Shown here piece by piece: positions 15,818 to 25,021 of a stretch of 64,000 nucleotides of DNA. Position numbers and translations under genes: made by a program. Below the pieces are notes generated by a model. That model saw nothing but the letters and a program-made list of their open reading frames with translations. It made no database searches and had not been told where the DNA came from. Every line of letters starts with the position of its first letter. Position 1 is the stretch's first letter. The DNA is from an uncultured Marinifilum sp. (GTDB taxonomy: Bacteria; Bacteroidota; Bacteroidia; Bacteroidales; Marinifilaceae): NCBI RefSeq assembly GCF_963677195.1, contig NZ_OY781918.1, positions 1,600,923-1,664,922 on the forward strand. Direction: 5' to 3'.

Positions 15818-17107
15818 CTAAAAATTCTTAGTAGAATTTAAAGTTTTAACACCTATTAGCATGTCGTAATTTAAGGCAATATCGTGGTAGTAAACGTAAA
15901 TTACATAATTGTTTTCGGTTTCCCAGTGGTTGCCTTCAATATATCCTGTATCGGGAATTTTGTTATTGTGCTCTAGTAATGCAAACTGATAATTGTAGTA
16001 TCCTTGTTTTAAAAATATACGGGCAATATAGGCACCTTTATCAAAATCGTAGTGCATTTTATTGCGACTATTGCACTGCCAGTTATTAAATTTTCCGTGT
16101 ACATAAAAATCTCCATGTTTTAATTCGTTATCAAACGGAAGTGTGAAAGTAATATAGGCATAATCGGCTTCGGTGGCTGGTTCGTCTCTTTCCTGTACTT
16201 CAATAAGGTAATTACCATTAATATCCTGATCGAAAATATATTGTTTAAAATGGCGATTGTTTCCTGGCGATAGCAAAACATTTGTTGTATCATTTATATT
16301 TGAGATTTCTCTGATAAAGCGGGTTTGATATCTAAAGCTCTTCAAATCAAAGTTTCTAAATTCGTTTCCTCCAGGAAAAACATTTTCCGATTCATAATCG
16401 AAAACCAGTTCATTTTTACGAATAAAAATTGGTTTTAGTATTCGTTCACTACCATCTAAGCGATCATTCTGGCTTAAAATTACATGTAAATCGAGATGAG
16501 GATTATCGATATTAAAATTTGAGTGAAGTATGCTAAAATCTACTTCCTGATGAGTTTCTCTTTTATCTATAGCAATAGGGTGTTTAATTTCACCCATTAG
16601 TTCAACTTTTGTATCTAAAATCATGAAGCGTTGTCTTATAATTACCTTTTCAGGATCAAAATCTTCATAAACTTCTATCACATAATTTCCCGATAATTTA
16701 AGTTGTATGTCCTTGTTCGGAATTTTTAATTCATAATGCACGTAGTTTACATTTGTATTAAACGAATGTTCGTAATTATTAATCTGATTTTCAGTAAAAC
16801 CATCGATATAATCGAATTCGCTTAGTTGCGAAGAATACCAATTTTTATCACAATGAATAATTCTATAAGAATAGTCCTGAATGTCTTTATTAATTTCATC
16901 GAAAGAAAAAAGAAGCTGATTATTTCCTTGCAATTCAATAATTGGTTTTAATAATTCTCCTCCTAGAGGAAATATTTGAACCGTGTTAATACTATTTTTT
17001 TTAATTTCATTCGTGTATATGAAATCTTCGTCTTGAATAGCTCCAATTAATAAGACGGGCTTGGTAAAAAGACAGATAATTAAAGATATAAATATAATAT
17101 TACGCAT
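15818..17107 (-). CDS. Type IX secretion system plug protein (DUF5103)
   Basis: A 429-residue exported protein (signal peptide about 1-24) matching the DUF5103 layout. An N-terminal beta domain with IQIFPLGGELLKPIIEL-type sequence is followed by LLFSFDEINKDIQDYSYRIIHCDKNW and FDYIDGFTENQINNYEHSFNT. The C-terminal half has YVHGKFNNWQ (an E-set, carbohydrate-binding-like turn) and a terminal YYNYQFALLE segment. In flavobacteria this family was described as the periplasmic Plug that closes the SprA translocon of the T9SS. Its presence agrees with the SprF/CTD-protein pair at 35.8-37.4 kb. It stands alone here. Confidence 0.82.
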   Translation of the reverse strand: MRNIIFISLIICLFTKPVLLIGAIQDEDFIYTNEIKKNSINTVQIFPLGGELLKPIIELQGNNQLLFSFDEINKDIQDYSYRIIHCDKNWYSSQLSEFDYIDGFTENQINNYEHSFNTNVNYVHYELKIPNKDIQLKLSGNYVIEVYEDFDPEKVIIRQRFMILDTKVELMGEIKHPIAIDKRETHQEVDFSILHSNFNIDNPHLDLHVILSQNDRLDGSERILKPIFIRKNELVFDYESENVFPGGNEFRNFDLKSFRYQTRFIREISNINDTTNVLLSPGNNRHFKQYIFDQDINGNYLIEVQERDEPATEADYAYITFTLPFDNELKHGDFYVHGKFNNWQCNSRNKMHYDFDKGAYIARIFLKQGYYNYQFALLEHNNKIPDTGYIEGNHWETENNYVIYVYYHDIALNYDMLIGVKTLNSTKNF

Positions 17108-17227
17108 AGTTTTATGTATGTATACTGGTTAAAAATAAACCAAATTCTTTAAAAAAGTAGAAATTGCTTTATATATTTGTGGTCGAAATTTTTACATGTA
17201 TTATATAACATGTGCTTGATCGTTTTA

Positions 17228-17251
17228 GAACAGGTGGGTATACTTGTTCTA
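17228..17251. promoter_or_regulatory. Palindrome upstream of nqrA
   Basis: AGAACAGGT (17228-17236) and ACTTGTTCT (17243-17251) are inverted repeats matching at 8 of 9 positions with a 6-base centre. A TAatTTTG box follows at 17276-17283, about 30 bases before the nqrA ATG, so the palindrome would overlap the -33 region and could be an operator. Confidence 0.4.
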
Positions 17252-17310
17252 TTATGAATTAGAGTTTAATTTAGTAATTTTGAGAAATTAATAAAATCAA
17301 ATAGTTTAAC

Positions 17311-18666
17311 ATGTCTGAAGTTAAAAAGATCAAAAAAGGCTTAGATATTAAGCTGATAGGAAAGGCTGACAAGGTACTTGAAAAAGCTGATCGTTCTGAG
17401 ACATACGCAATTAAACCTACCGATTTTCCAGGATTAACACCAAAATTAAAAGTTAAGGTTGATACCGAAGTAAAGGCCGGAAGTCCTTTATTTTTCGATA
17501 AATATTGCCCTGAAATTAATTTTGCGTCCCCGGTAAGTGGTAAGGTTATAGCCGTAAACAGAGGAGAACGAAGAAAGATTTTGGAAGTAGTGATTCAAGC
17601 CGACGCAGAAACCCAATACGAAGAGTTTAAAAAAGCCGATCCAAATGGTCTTTCGCGCGAAGAAGTTAAAACAGAATTACTGGAAAGTGGTTTATGGGCA
17701 TTTGTTCGTCAACGTCCTTACGACGTAATTGCAAACCCTAAGGAAACACCTAAAGCAATTTTTATTTCAGCATTTGATACTGCTCCTTTAGCTGCAGATG
17801 TTGATTTTCTTTTAGAAGGAGAAGCAAAAACTTTTCAAGCAGGTATCGATGCACTAGCAAAGTTAACCGATGGAAAAGTTCAGCTAAATGTAAATCCTAA
17901 CATGAATGAATCGAAAGTTATTTCTGATTTAAAAAATGTTAGCATTAATAAATTTACAGGAGCTCATCCAGCAGGGAATGTAGGTGTTCAAATTCATCAT
18001 CTCGATCCTATTAACAAAGGAGAAGTTGTTTGGGTTATTCGTCCACAAGAAGTTGTATTCATTGGTCGTTTATTTAATAAAGGAGTTTACGATGTTAGTC
18101 GTAAAGTTGCTCTTTGTGGATCAGAGGTAAAAACACCTTGCTATTTCGAAACAATTACTGGAACTTCTGTTCGCAATATCCTAAAAGGGAAATTGAAAGA
18201 TGATGAGAAAATTCGAGTAATTTCGGGTAATGTTTTAACCGGTACACATATTGCCGAAGATGGTTATTTGGGAATGTACGATTCTCAAATCACAGTAATT
18301 CCAGAAGGTGATCAATTCGAATTTTTCGGTTGGGCTCTTCCAGGATTAAAGAAATTTTCCATGTCGAAAACTTTTTTTTCCTGGCTAACTCCAAATCGTG
18401 AGTACCGATTAGATGCTAACCTTCATGGAGAGCATCGCGCTTTTGTTGTGTCAGGCGAATATGATAAAGTCTTTCCAATGGACATCCTTCCTGTACATCT
18501 AATCAAATCTATTTTGGTTGAAGATGTAGATTTAATGGAACAATTGGGAATTTATGAAGTGGCTCCTGAAGATTTTGCTCTTTGCGATTTTGTTTGTACA
18601 TCAAAAATTGAAGTACAAGACATTGTTCGTAAAGGACTTGATTTGATGATTAAGGAAATGAGCTAA
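17311..18666 (+). CDS. nqrA: Na+-translocating NADH:quinone reductase subunit A
   Basis: A 451-residue peripheral subunit of the sodium-pumping NADH:quinone oxidoreductase. It starts with KKGLDIKLIGKAD and the biotinyl/lipoyl-like turn PLFFDKYCPEINFASPVSGKV, followed by VIQADAETQYEEF. The late segment FSWLTPNREYRLDANLHGEHRAFVV-like sequence (SWLTPNREYRLD and GEHRAFVVSGEYDKVFPMDI) is diagnostic of NqrA. The length equals the family norm. It is the first gene of a six-gene operon in the canonical order A-B-C-D-E-F, 23 bases ahead of nqrB. Confidence 0.95.
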   Translation: MSEVKKIKKGLDIKLIGKADKVLEKADRSETYAIKPTDFPGLTPKLKVKVDTEVKAGSPLFFDKYCPEINFASPVSGKVIAVNRGERRKILEVVIQADAETQYEEFKKADPNGLSREEVKTELLESGLWAFVRQRPYDVIANPKETPKAIFISAFDTAPLAADVDFLLEGEAKTFQAGIDALAKLTDGKVQLNVNPNMNESKVISDLKNVSINKFTGAHPAGNVGVQIHHLDPINKGEVVWVIRPQEVVFIGRLFNKGVYDVSRKVALCGSEVKTPCYFETITGTSVRNILKGKLKDDEKIRVISGNVLTGTHIAEDGYLGMYDSQITVIPEGDQFEFFGWALPGLKKFSMSKTFFSWLTPNREYRLDANLHGEHRAFVVSGEYDKVFPMDILPVHLIKSILVEDVDLMEQLGIYEVAPEDFALCDFVCTSKIEVQDIVRKGLDLMIKEMS

Positions 18667-18689
18667 GAAAAAACGGATAATATTATATA

Positions 18690-19880
18690 ATGAAAGCACT
18701 AAGAAAATTTCTTGATAAAAAGAAACCCTTATTTCAAAAGGGTGGGAAATACGAGAAGTTGCAATCTACTTTCGAGGGATTTGAAACTTTTTTGTATGTT
18801 CCTAATGTTACTTCTAAGTCAGGTTCTCACATAAAAGATGCAATTGATTTAAAGCGTACTATGTCGATAGTTGTTATAGCTTTAATTCCATCTTTATTGT
18901 TCGGAATGTACAATGTAGGGTATCAGCATTTCCTTTCCATTGGCGAATTAGCCTCTACCGGATTGGTTGATATGTTTGTTTATGGATTAATTAAAATCCT
19001 TCCGATTATTGTCGTATCTTACGTAGTTGGTTTGGGGATTGAATTTGCGGTAGCGCAAATGCGAGGTCACCAAATAAACGAAGGATTTTTGGTGTCGGGA
19101 ATGTTAATTCCATTAATCATGCCAATTGAAGCTCCTCTTTGGATGGTAGCAGTATCAACAGCATTTGCTGTAATTATTGGTAAAGAAGTATTTGGTGGAA
19201 CAGGAATGAATATTTGGAATCCAGCTCTTATAGCTCGTGCATTCTTCTTCTTTGCTTATCCATCGAAAATGTCTGGCGACGCAGTTTGGATTGCCGAAAA
19301 AGCTGATAGCTTTTCAGGAGCAACTCCTTTAGCTCACGCTGCATCTCTAGCCGATTTCGAAGGAGGTTCGGAAATGGCTAAATCAATAATCGAACAGCAC
19401 CTAAGTAATGCCTGCGATATGTTTATTGGTTTAATACCAGGATCAATTGGAGAAACATCAACACTAGCAATTCTTATTGGAGCTGTAATTTTATTGGCTA
19501 CAGGAATTGCGAGTTGGAGAATTATGCTATCGGTATTTGCAGGTGGTCTTGTTATGGGAACAATTTTTAACTTAATTGGTTCTAATGCTTATATGACAGA
19601 TATTCCAGCATGGCAACACTTAATAATGGGTGGATTTGCTTTTGGAGCTGTATTTATGGCTACCGATCCGGTTTCAGGATCTCAAACTGCTCGTGGAAAA
19701 TACATTTATGGATTTTTAATAGGTTTATTGGCTGTATTAATCCGTGTTGTAAATGCAGGTTTCCCAGAAGCAATGATGTTGGCTATTCTTTTAATGAACA
19801 CATTTGCTCCGTTGATTGATCATTATGTAGTTCAGGGGAACATCAAAAGAAGATTGAAACGAGTTAAGGTTAAAGCTTAA
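18690..19880 (+). CDS. nqrB: Na+-NQR subunit B
   Basis: A 396-residue integral membrane subunit that carries covalent FMN and riboflavin and forms part of the sodium pathway. It has about ten hydrophobic segments. The flavinylation motif is DSFSGATPLA (Thr after SGA), the expected ApbE target. Other landmarks are GMLIPLIMPIEAPLW, IWNPALIARAFFFFAYP, MATDPVSGSQTARGKYIYG and MLAILLMNTFAPLIDHYV. The N-terminal KPLFQKGGKYEKLQSTFEGFETF extension is typical. Confidence 0.95.
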   Translation: MKALRKFLDKKKPLFQKGGKYEKLQSTFEGFETFLYVPNVTSKSGSHIKDAIDLKRTMSIVVIALIPSLLFGMYNVGYQHFLSIGELASTGLVDMFVYGLIKILPIIVVSYVVGLGIEFAVAQMRGHQINEGFLVSGMLIPLIMPIEAPLWMVAVSTAFAVIIGKEVFGGTGMNIWNPALIARAFFFFAYPSKMSGDAVWIAEKADSFSGATPLAHAASLADFEGGSEMAKSIIEQHLSNACDMFIGLIPGSIGETSTLAILIGAVILLATGIASWRIMLSVFAGGLVMGTIFNLIGSNAYMTDIPAWQHLIMGGFAFGAVFMATDPVSGSQTARGKYIYGFLIGLLAVLIRVVNAGFPEAMMLAILLMNTFAPLIDHYVVQGNIKRRLKRVKVKA

Positions 19881-19900
19881 TCAAATAATCAAATTAAGAC

Positions 19901-20605
19901 ATGAATACTAATAGTAATACATATACTTTTCTTTATGCTTCCGGCATGGTATTGGTTGTGGCTGCAGTTCTTTCTTTTACTGCATTACAATTAAAACCTC
20001 GTCAGGCAAAGAATAAAGAAATCGAGAAAAAGCAAGACATTCTAAAAGCTGTCGGTGTTGCTTCTACTCCTGCTGATGCTGAAAAGTTGTACGATAAATT
20101 TATCGTAAAAGCTTTGGTTGTTAATGCAGAAGGAAGCATTACCTCGGAAGATAAAGACGAAGCTTTTAAAGTTGACCTAAAAAAAGAGGCTAAAGTAGAT
20201 CTTGCTAAAAGACAACTTCCTGTTTTTGTTTTTAACAAAGAGGGAATTGGACAAAAAATGATACTTCCTGTTCGCGGAAAAGGAATGTGGGGCCCTATTT
20301 GGGGATACATTTCTATGGAGCAAGATGGTAAAACCATTTTTGGCGCTACCTTTGATCATCAGGGAGAAACTCCAGGTTTGGGTGCAGAGATATCTAAGGC
20401 CGAATTCCAAAAACCATTTACAGGTAAGCAAATTTTCGACGAAATAGGAAAATTTACTTCTTTGGTATTGGTAAAAGGAACCGCCAAAGGACATCCTCAC
20501 CAATTCGATGCAGTATCGGGTGGTACTGTTACATCAAAAGGTTTAGAAGCAATGCTTCAAGATAACCTTAGCAGTTATGAAAAGTTTTTAAAATCTTCAA
20601 AATAA
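19901..20605 (+). CDS. nqrC: Na+-NQR subunit C
   Basis: A 234-residue subunit with one N-terminal membrane anchor ([20 protein letters not shown]) and a periplasmic FMN domain. [27 protein letters not shown] and the flavinylation region [17 protein letters not shown] are all present. The motif reads SGGT rather than the common SGAT, a conservative change. FMN is attached to Thr here by ApbE, which is encoded at 23397-24401. It lies 20 bases after nqrB and 7 bases before nqrD. Confidence 0.95.
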   Translation: MNTNSNTYTFLYASGMVLVVAAVLSFTALQLKPRQAKNKEIEKKQDILKAVGVASTPADAEKLYDKFIVKALVVNAEGSITSEDKDEAFKVDLKKEAKVDLAKRQLPVFVFNKEGIGQKMILPVRGKGMWGPIWGYISMEQDGKTIFGATFDHQGETPGLGAEISKAEFQKPFTGKQIFDEIGKFTSLVLVKGTAKGHPHQFDAVSGGTVTSKGLEAMLQDNLSSYEKFLKSSK

Positions 20606-20612
20606 GCACGAG

Positions 20613-21257
20613 ATGAGCGATAAAGAACCATTATTCTCAGCTAAGAACCGAAAGTTGCTTACCAATCCTTTGTTAAGCGATAATCCAATTACCATTCAGG
20701 TATTAGGAATTTGTTCGGCACTGGCTGTAACTGCTAAGTTAGAACCAGCAGTGGTAATGACCATTTCAGTTATGGCTGTATTGGCACTTGCTAATGTTAT
20801 AGTTTCACTAATTAGAAATACGATTCCTTCACGAATCCGTATCATTGTTCAACTTGTAATTGTTGCAGCTTTGGTAATTTTAGTAGACCAGGTTTTGAAA
20901 GCTTTTGCTTACGACGTAAGTAAACAACTTTCTGTATTTGTAGGTCTTATTATTACCAACTGTATTATTATGGGACGATTAGAGGCATTTGCACTTGGAA
21001 ACAAGCCATGGCCTGCTTTCCTAGATGGTATTGGAAATGCTGCCGGATACGGTCTAATTCTTATTATTGTAGCCTTTTTCCGCGAATTGTTAGGATCAGG
21101 AACCCTTTATGGATTTAAAGTAATTCCTCAGGCGGTTTACGATATGGGATATCAAAACAACGGTTTAATGATCCTTCCTCCAATGGCATTGGTAACAGTA
21201 GGTATCATTATCTGGGTTCAGAGATCTAAGGATAAGTCTTTAATTGAGTCGAACTAA
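20613..21257 (+). CDS. nqrD: Na+-NQR subunit D
   Basis: A 214-residue membrane protein with about six spans. It has the two conserved cysteines of the iron site shared with NqrE, in [14 protein letters not shown] and [33 protein letters not shown] is also characteristic. With NqrE it holds the Cys4 iron (or Fe-S) centre in the membrane that lies on the electron route between NqrF and NqrC. Confidence 0.95.
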   Translation: MSDKEPLFSAKNRKLLTNPLLSDNPITIQVLGICSALAVTAKLEPAVVMTISVMAVLALANVIVSLIRNTIPSRIRIIVQLVIVAALVILVDQVLKAFAYDVSKQLSVFVGLIITNCIIMGRLEAFALGNKPWPAFLDGIGNAAGYGLILIIVAFFRELLGSGTLYGFKVIPQAVYDMGYQNNGLMILPPMALVTVGIIIWVQRSKDKSLIESN

Positions 21258-21276
21258 TTGAAAGAAAAATCGAAAC

Positions 21277-21894
21277 ATGGAAAATCTGATTAATATATTT
21301 ATCAAGTCGATTTTTATCGACAACATGGTGTTCGCATTCTTCTTTGGAATGTGTTCGTACCTTGCAGTTTCTAAAACTGTTAAAACTTCTATGGGATTAG
21401 GTTTAGCAGTAATTTTCGTATTAGGAATTACCGTTCCTATGAACTACATGCTAAACAAATATGTTTTAGCTGAAGGAGCATTAACTTGGATTGATGAATC
21501 TCTGAGAGATGTTGATTTAAGTTTCTTAAGCTTTATCATGTTTATTGCCGTAATTGCTTCTATGGTGCAATTGGTGGAGATGATTGTTGAGAAATTTGCT
21601 CCAACACTTTATTCTTCATTGGGTATTTTCTTACCACTTATTGCTGTAAACTGTGCAATTTTGGGAGGATCTCTATTTATGCAGGAAAGAGACTACAGCA
21701 CTCTTGCCGAAGCTACTTCTTTTGGATTAGGATCGGGAATTGGATGGTTACTTGCCATTGTAGGAATTGCTGCAATTCGTGAAAAAATTCGTTACTCAAA
21801 TATTCCTGCTCCTTTACGAGGATTAGGTATTACATTTATTGTAACCGGATTAATGGGAATTGCTTTTATGAGTTTTATGGGTATCAAACTTTAA
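21277..21894 (+). CDS. nqrE: Na+-NQR subunit E
   Basis: A 205-residue, roughly six-span protein homologous to NqrD in inverted topology. It supplies the other two cysteines of the shared iron centre: [13 protein letters not shown] and [38 protein letters not shown] and [20 protein letters not shown] are the usual C-terminal signatures. It is separated from nqrF by a 110-base palindromic intergenic region, the only sizeable gap in the operon. Confidence 0.95.
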   Translation: MENLINIFIKSIFIDNMVFAFFFGMCSYLAVSKTVKTSMGLGLAVIFVLGITVPMNYMLNKYVLAEGALTWIDESLRDVDLSFLSFIMFIAVIASMVQLVEMIVEKFAPTLYSSLGIFLPLIAVNCAILGGSLFMQERDYSTLAEATSFGLGSGIGWLLAIVGIAAIREKIRYSNIPAPLRGLGITFIVTGLMGIAFMSFMGIKL

Positions 21895-21912
21895 ACTCAA
21901 ATTAACAAGATT

Positions 21913-22000
21913 TATAAATGATGAATTAAGAATTTTAGGGAAATAAAGAATGAAAAAAATCATTATTTATAAATCCTAATTCATAATTCTAAATTAGAAT
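21913..22000. repeat. Imperfect palindrome between nqrE and nqrF
   Basis: The left arm (about 21913-21945) contains ATGAATTAAGAATTTTAG. The right arm (about 21970-22000) contains CCTAATTCATAATTC, which reads as an ATGAATTAGGATTT-like copy on the other strand. It interrupts an otherwise tightly packed operon and could be a folded spacer in the mRNA. Confidence 0.45.
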
Positions 22001-22004
22001 AGAG

Positions 22005-23264
22005 ATGATATTATTAACAACACAGGGAGCAGTAATTGCTACAAGTATTGTGATATTTTTACTTGTGATACTGGTACTGGTTTCTATCCTATTGTATGCC
22101 AAAAAGAAGCTTACTCCATCGGGAGAGGTTACTATTGATATTAATGAAGGAGACCAAAAATTAGTTGTTGAACCAGGAAGCACTTTATTGGGTACCTTGG
22201 GTAATGCAAAAATATTTTTACCATCAGCATGTGGTGGTGGTGGTACTTGTGGAATGTGTAAATGCCAGGTTCATTCAGGGGCAGGAACCATTTTACCAAC
22301 CGAAACAGGATTCTTTTCAAGAAAAGAGGCTTTATCAGATTGGCGTTTGGCTTGTCAGGTAAAAGTAAAAGAGGATATGACTATGTCCATTCCTCAGGAA
22401 ATTATGGGAATTAAGAAGTGGGAATGCGAAGTTGTATCTAATGGCAACGTTGCAACTTTCATTAAAGAATTCGTTGTAAGACTTCCTGAAGGAGAAATTC
22501 TTGATTTTAAATCAGGAGGATATATTCAAATTGATGTTCCTAAAATCGATGTTGATTTTAAGGATATGGATATTGAAGAAGAGTATCGCGAGGATTGGGT
22601 TAAGTTCAATATGTTTGATCTTAAAATGAAGAATCCGGAACCTACATATCGTGCTTATTCAATGGCTAACCATCCTGCCGAAGGAAATATTGTAATGCTG
22701 AATATTCGTATTGCAACTCCTCCTTTCGACAGAGTAAATGGTGGTTGGATGAATGTAAATCCTGGAATTTGTTCTTCATTTATCTTCTCACGTAAACCGG
22801 GCGATAAAGTTACTGTTTCTGGACCTTACGGAGAATTCTTTATTAAAGAAACCAATAATGAAATGATGTTTATTGGTGGTGGTGCAGGTATGGCTCCAAT
22901 GCGTTCTCATATCTTCCACTTGTTCCATACTGTAAAAACAGGTCGTAAGGCTACATTTTGGTATGGTGCTCGTTCTATGAAAGAGGTATTCTATCAGGAT
23001 CAGTTCGATGCTATTGCAGCTAAATTTCCTAATTTTGAATGGCACCTGGCACTTTCTGAGCCGCTACCAGAAGATAACTGGGAAGGACCTACAGGTTTTA
23101 TTCACCAGGTAATTTACGATAACTACCTAAGCAAACATGATGAGCCGGAAGATATTGAATACTACTTGTGTGGACCTCCAATGATGAATTCAGCAATTAA
23201 TAATATGCTGTACGAATTAGGAGTACCAGACGAAATGATTGCATTTGACGATTTTGGATCGTAA
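22005..23264 (+). CDS. nqrF: Na+-NQR subunit F (NADH dehydrogenase, FAD and 2Fe-2S)
   Basis: A 419-residue entry subunit. An N-terminal membrane helix (ATSIVIFLLVILVLVSILLY) precedes a ferredoxin domain whose 2Fe-2S ligands are Cys76, Cys82 and Cys85 (SACGGGGTCGMC) and a distal Cys in WRLACQVKV. The FAD domain has RAYSMANHP and the NADH domain has FIGGGAGMAPMRSHIF. The C-terminal YYLCGPPMMNSAINNML and AFDDFGS are typical. It oxidises NADH at the cytoplasmic face. The operon is closed by a strong terminator right after this gene. Confidence 0.95.
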   Translation: MILLTTQGAVIATSIVIFLLVILVLVSILLYAKKKLTPSGEVTIDINEGDQKLVVEPGSTLLGTLGNAKIFLPSACGGGGTCGMCKCQVHSGAGTILPTETGFFSRKEALSDWRLACQVKVKEDMTMSIPQEIMGIKKWECEVVSNGNVATFIKEFVVRLPEGEILDFKSGGYIQIDVPKIDVDFKDMDIEEEYREDWVKFNMFDLKMKNPEPTYRAYSMANHPAEGNIVMLNIRIATPPFDRVNGGWMNVNPGICSSFIFSRKPGDKVTVSGPYGEFFIKETNNEMMFIGGGAGMAPMRSHIFHLFHTVKTGRKATFWYGARSMKEVFYQDQFDAIAAKFPNFEWHLALSEPLPEDNWEGPTGFIHQVIYDNYLSKHDEPEDIEYYLCGPPMMNSAINNMLYELGVPDEMIAFDDFGS

Positions 23265-23271
23265 CACATAA

Positions 23272-23304
23272 AACAAGCCTCGGATATTCCGAGGCTTGTT
23301 TGTT
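23272..23304 (+). terminator. Terminator of the nqr operon
   Basis: Perfect 12-bp GC-containing stem AACAAGCCTCGG / CCGAGGCTTGTT with a 5-base loop and a T-rich tail, 8 bases after the nqrF stop. Confidence 0.88.
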
Positions 23305-23396
23305 TTAAAGGCTTTTGTAAATTTGCTAATGAGTTAATGAAGAAGAATTGACTTGTTTAGGAAATTTTTATAATTATTCATACCTAATTTTTTATA

Positions 23397-24401
23397 ATGC
23401 ATAAGTATAAGTTCATCATTCTGCTTTTACTAAGTTTAATGGCAGTTTCTTGTAAGCAGGAGGCCAAGTATCATTTTAACGAAGGAAAGGTGTTTGGAAC
23501 CTTTTACCATATTATTTATCAATATCCGAAGGAGGAAGGCTTACAAAGCGAAATTTTAGAAAAATTGAAACATTTTGATTATTCTCTTTCTACTTATAAT
23601 CCCGAATCGGTTATTTCTCGTGTGAATCAAAACGATTCGAGTGTTGTATTGGACAATTATTTTATCAATTGCTTTAAGAAAAGCGAAGAAATTGCTAAGA
23701 TTACTAACGGAGCTTTTGATTGGACCGTTGCTCCTTTGGTGAATGCCTGGGGCTTTGGATTTAAAAATAAACTCGATCCAGAGCAAATACCGGTTGATAG
23801 TTTACTGGCCATAGTTGGATATAATAAAGTAAGTTTAGAGAACGGAAAAGTCCTTAAAAAGGATCCACGAATAATGTTCGATGCCAGTGCTATTGCAAAA
23901 GGTTATGGAGTAGATGTTGTAGCCGAATTTTTGGAATCGAAAGGAGTCGTTAACTATATGGTAGAGATTGGCGGTGAAATTCGGGCAAAGGGAAAAAGTA
24001 ATAAAGATAGATTTTGGCGAGTTGGAATCGATAAACCCATTGATGATCCTTCAAGTTTATCTCGACAAATTCAGGATGTTATAGAGTTAGGTAATGGGGC
24101 ATTAGCTACATCTGGTAACTATCGTCAGTTTTATGTGAAAAATGGCAAAAAATATGCACATACAATTGATCCGCGTTTGGGATATCCAGTGCAGCATAGT
24201 TTATTATCAGCCTCGGTTGTAGCTTCTAATTGTATGACAGCAGATGCTTACGCAACTAGTTTTATGGTTTTGGGATTGGAAAAAAGTATAGAAATTGTTC
24301 AAAACGATTCGCAGCTTGAGGCTTACTTTATTTATTCTGATGAAGATGGTAAACTTAAAACCTATATTACCGAAAGATTAAAAGAACAGATATTACAATA
24401 G
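23397..24401 (+). CDS. apbE: FAD:protein FMN transferase (ApbE), lipoprotein
   Basis: A 334-residue lipoprotein (lipobox MAVSC) that transfers FMN from FAD to a threonine hydroxyl on target proteins outside the inner membrane. The family motifs are all present: MFDASAIAKGYGVD, YMVEIGGEIRAKGKS, GNGALATSGNYRQFY, HTIDPRLGYPVQH and the Mg/Cys-containing SNCMTADAYATSFMVLG. Its place directly downstream of the nqr operon, with its own short leader after the terminator, indicates that NqrB and NqrC are its substrates. Confidence 0.94.
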   Translation: MHKYKFIILLLLSLMAVSCKQEAKYHFNEGKVFGTFYHIIYQYPKEEGLQSEILEKLKHFDYSLSTYNPESVISRVNQNDSSVVLDNYFINCFKKSEEIAKITNGAFDWTVAPLVNAWGFGFKNKLDPEQIPVDSLLAIVGYNKVSLENGKVLKKDPRIMFDASAIAKGYGVDVVAEFLESKGVVNYMVEIGGEIRAKGKSNKDRFWRVGIDKPIDDPSSLSRQIQDVIELGNGALATSGNYRQFYVKNGKKYAHTIDPRLGYPVQHSLLSASVVASNCMTADAYATSFMVLGLEKSIEIVQNDSQLEAYFIYSDEDGKLKTYITERLKEQILQ

Positions 24402-24504
24402 GCATAAATTAGTTGCCGATTTTCTATTTTCCTAAGTCTGAAAAAGTGTAGTTGTTATACAATATATATTGACAGAGGGAAATAGAAAATCGGTTAAAAT
24501 AGTT

Positions 24505-24672
24505 TTATTTTACATCACAACTTTCGGGATCTTCTTTACTGCATGCACAGGAACCGCATCCACCTCCAGTAAATTTTGCATTTTTGTCAAAAAGTAGCTT
24601 AATTCCAAATCCCGCAAACGCAAGAATAAGTAAGAAAATCGAAAGCAACAAAATTTTTATAAAAATTGCCAT
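24505..24672 (-). CDS. Small Cys-rich membrane protein, NqrM-like candidate
   Basis: A 55-residue protein. An N-terminal membrane helix (IKILLLSIFLLILAFAGFGI) is followed by LLFDKNAKFTGGGCGSCAC and a terminal ESCDVK, giving four cysteines in C-x2-C-x-C ... C. This plan (one helix, then a short Cys cluster) is that of NqrM (DUF539), the small protein needed to mature the Cys4 iron centre of NqrD/NqrE. Its location next to nqr/apbE supports such a role, but the Cys spacing differs from the proteobacterial form, so the call is inference. It is paralogous in its first ~30 residues to the next gene (24776-25021). Confidence 0.6.
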   Translation of the reverse strand: MAIFIKILLLSIFLLILAFAGFGIKLLFDKNAKFTGGGCGSCACSKEDPESCDVK

Positions 24673-24775
24673 TGTTCTAATTTTTAAGATTATGCTACTT
24701 TAAATTACGATTTTATGTTCTGTAATGTTTTGTTTATTTAGATATTAAGACTTTTTTAACTTTTAAAGAACAAGT

Positions 24776-25021
24776 TTATAAGGACTCTAACTCTTTATCA
24801 AGTAAGCTTAATTTTTTAAATTGAATAGCATTTCTTGTTTTTGCATGCTCCATTTTATCTTGTGTGGTAGCACAACCAATTCCTCGGTCTTTTAGAGCTT
24901 TATTCTTTCCAATATGTATTTCAGGGAATTTTCCATTCTTTTTTAAAAGAATAGAAATTGCAAATCCTAAAAAAACAAAAGCCATTAATACAATACTTAA
25001 GAGTAATACTTTTACAATCAT
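24776..25021 (-). CDS. Small single-span membrane protein, paralog of the NqrM-like protein
   Basis: An 81-residue protein starting at ATG 25021; a longer reading using a codon at 25078 adds a non-conserved tail and is rejected. A membrane helix (VKVLLLSIVLMAFVFLGFAI) and the following LLKKNGKFPEIHIGKNKALKDRGIGC mirror the neighbouring 55-residue protein (LLLSIFLLILAFAGFGIKLL and KNAKF). It keeps only one Cys (GIGCATTQDK) and ends in a charged, probably helical tail. I recall this KKNG-F---HI--N---R-GIGC pattern in many unnamed Bacteroidota membrane proteins. The function is unknown; a role with NQR is possible from its location. Confidence 0.6.
   Translation of the reverse strand: MIVKVLLLSIVLMAFVFLGFAISILLKKNGKFPEIHIGKNKALKDRGIGCATTQDKMEHAKTRNAIQFKKLSLLDKELESL

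Noticed and set aside
15567..15821. 84-aa plus-strand frame opposite the gene upstream of bioB
   Set aside because: It is a shadow of the minus-strand gene and intergenic DNA, with no domain and no ribosome-binding context.
20002..20503. Two minus-strand frames of ~110 aa across nqrC
   Set aside because: Shadows of nqrC; the sequences are not protein-like and nqrC is certain.
23272..23304. Palindrome after nqrF as a protein-binding site
   Set aside because: The GC-containing perfect stem with T-tail right after a stop codon is a standard terminator.
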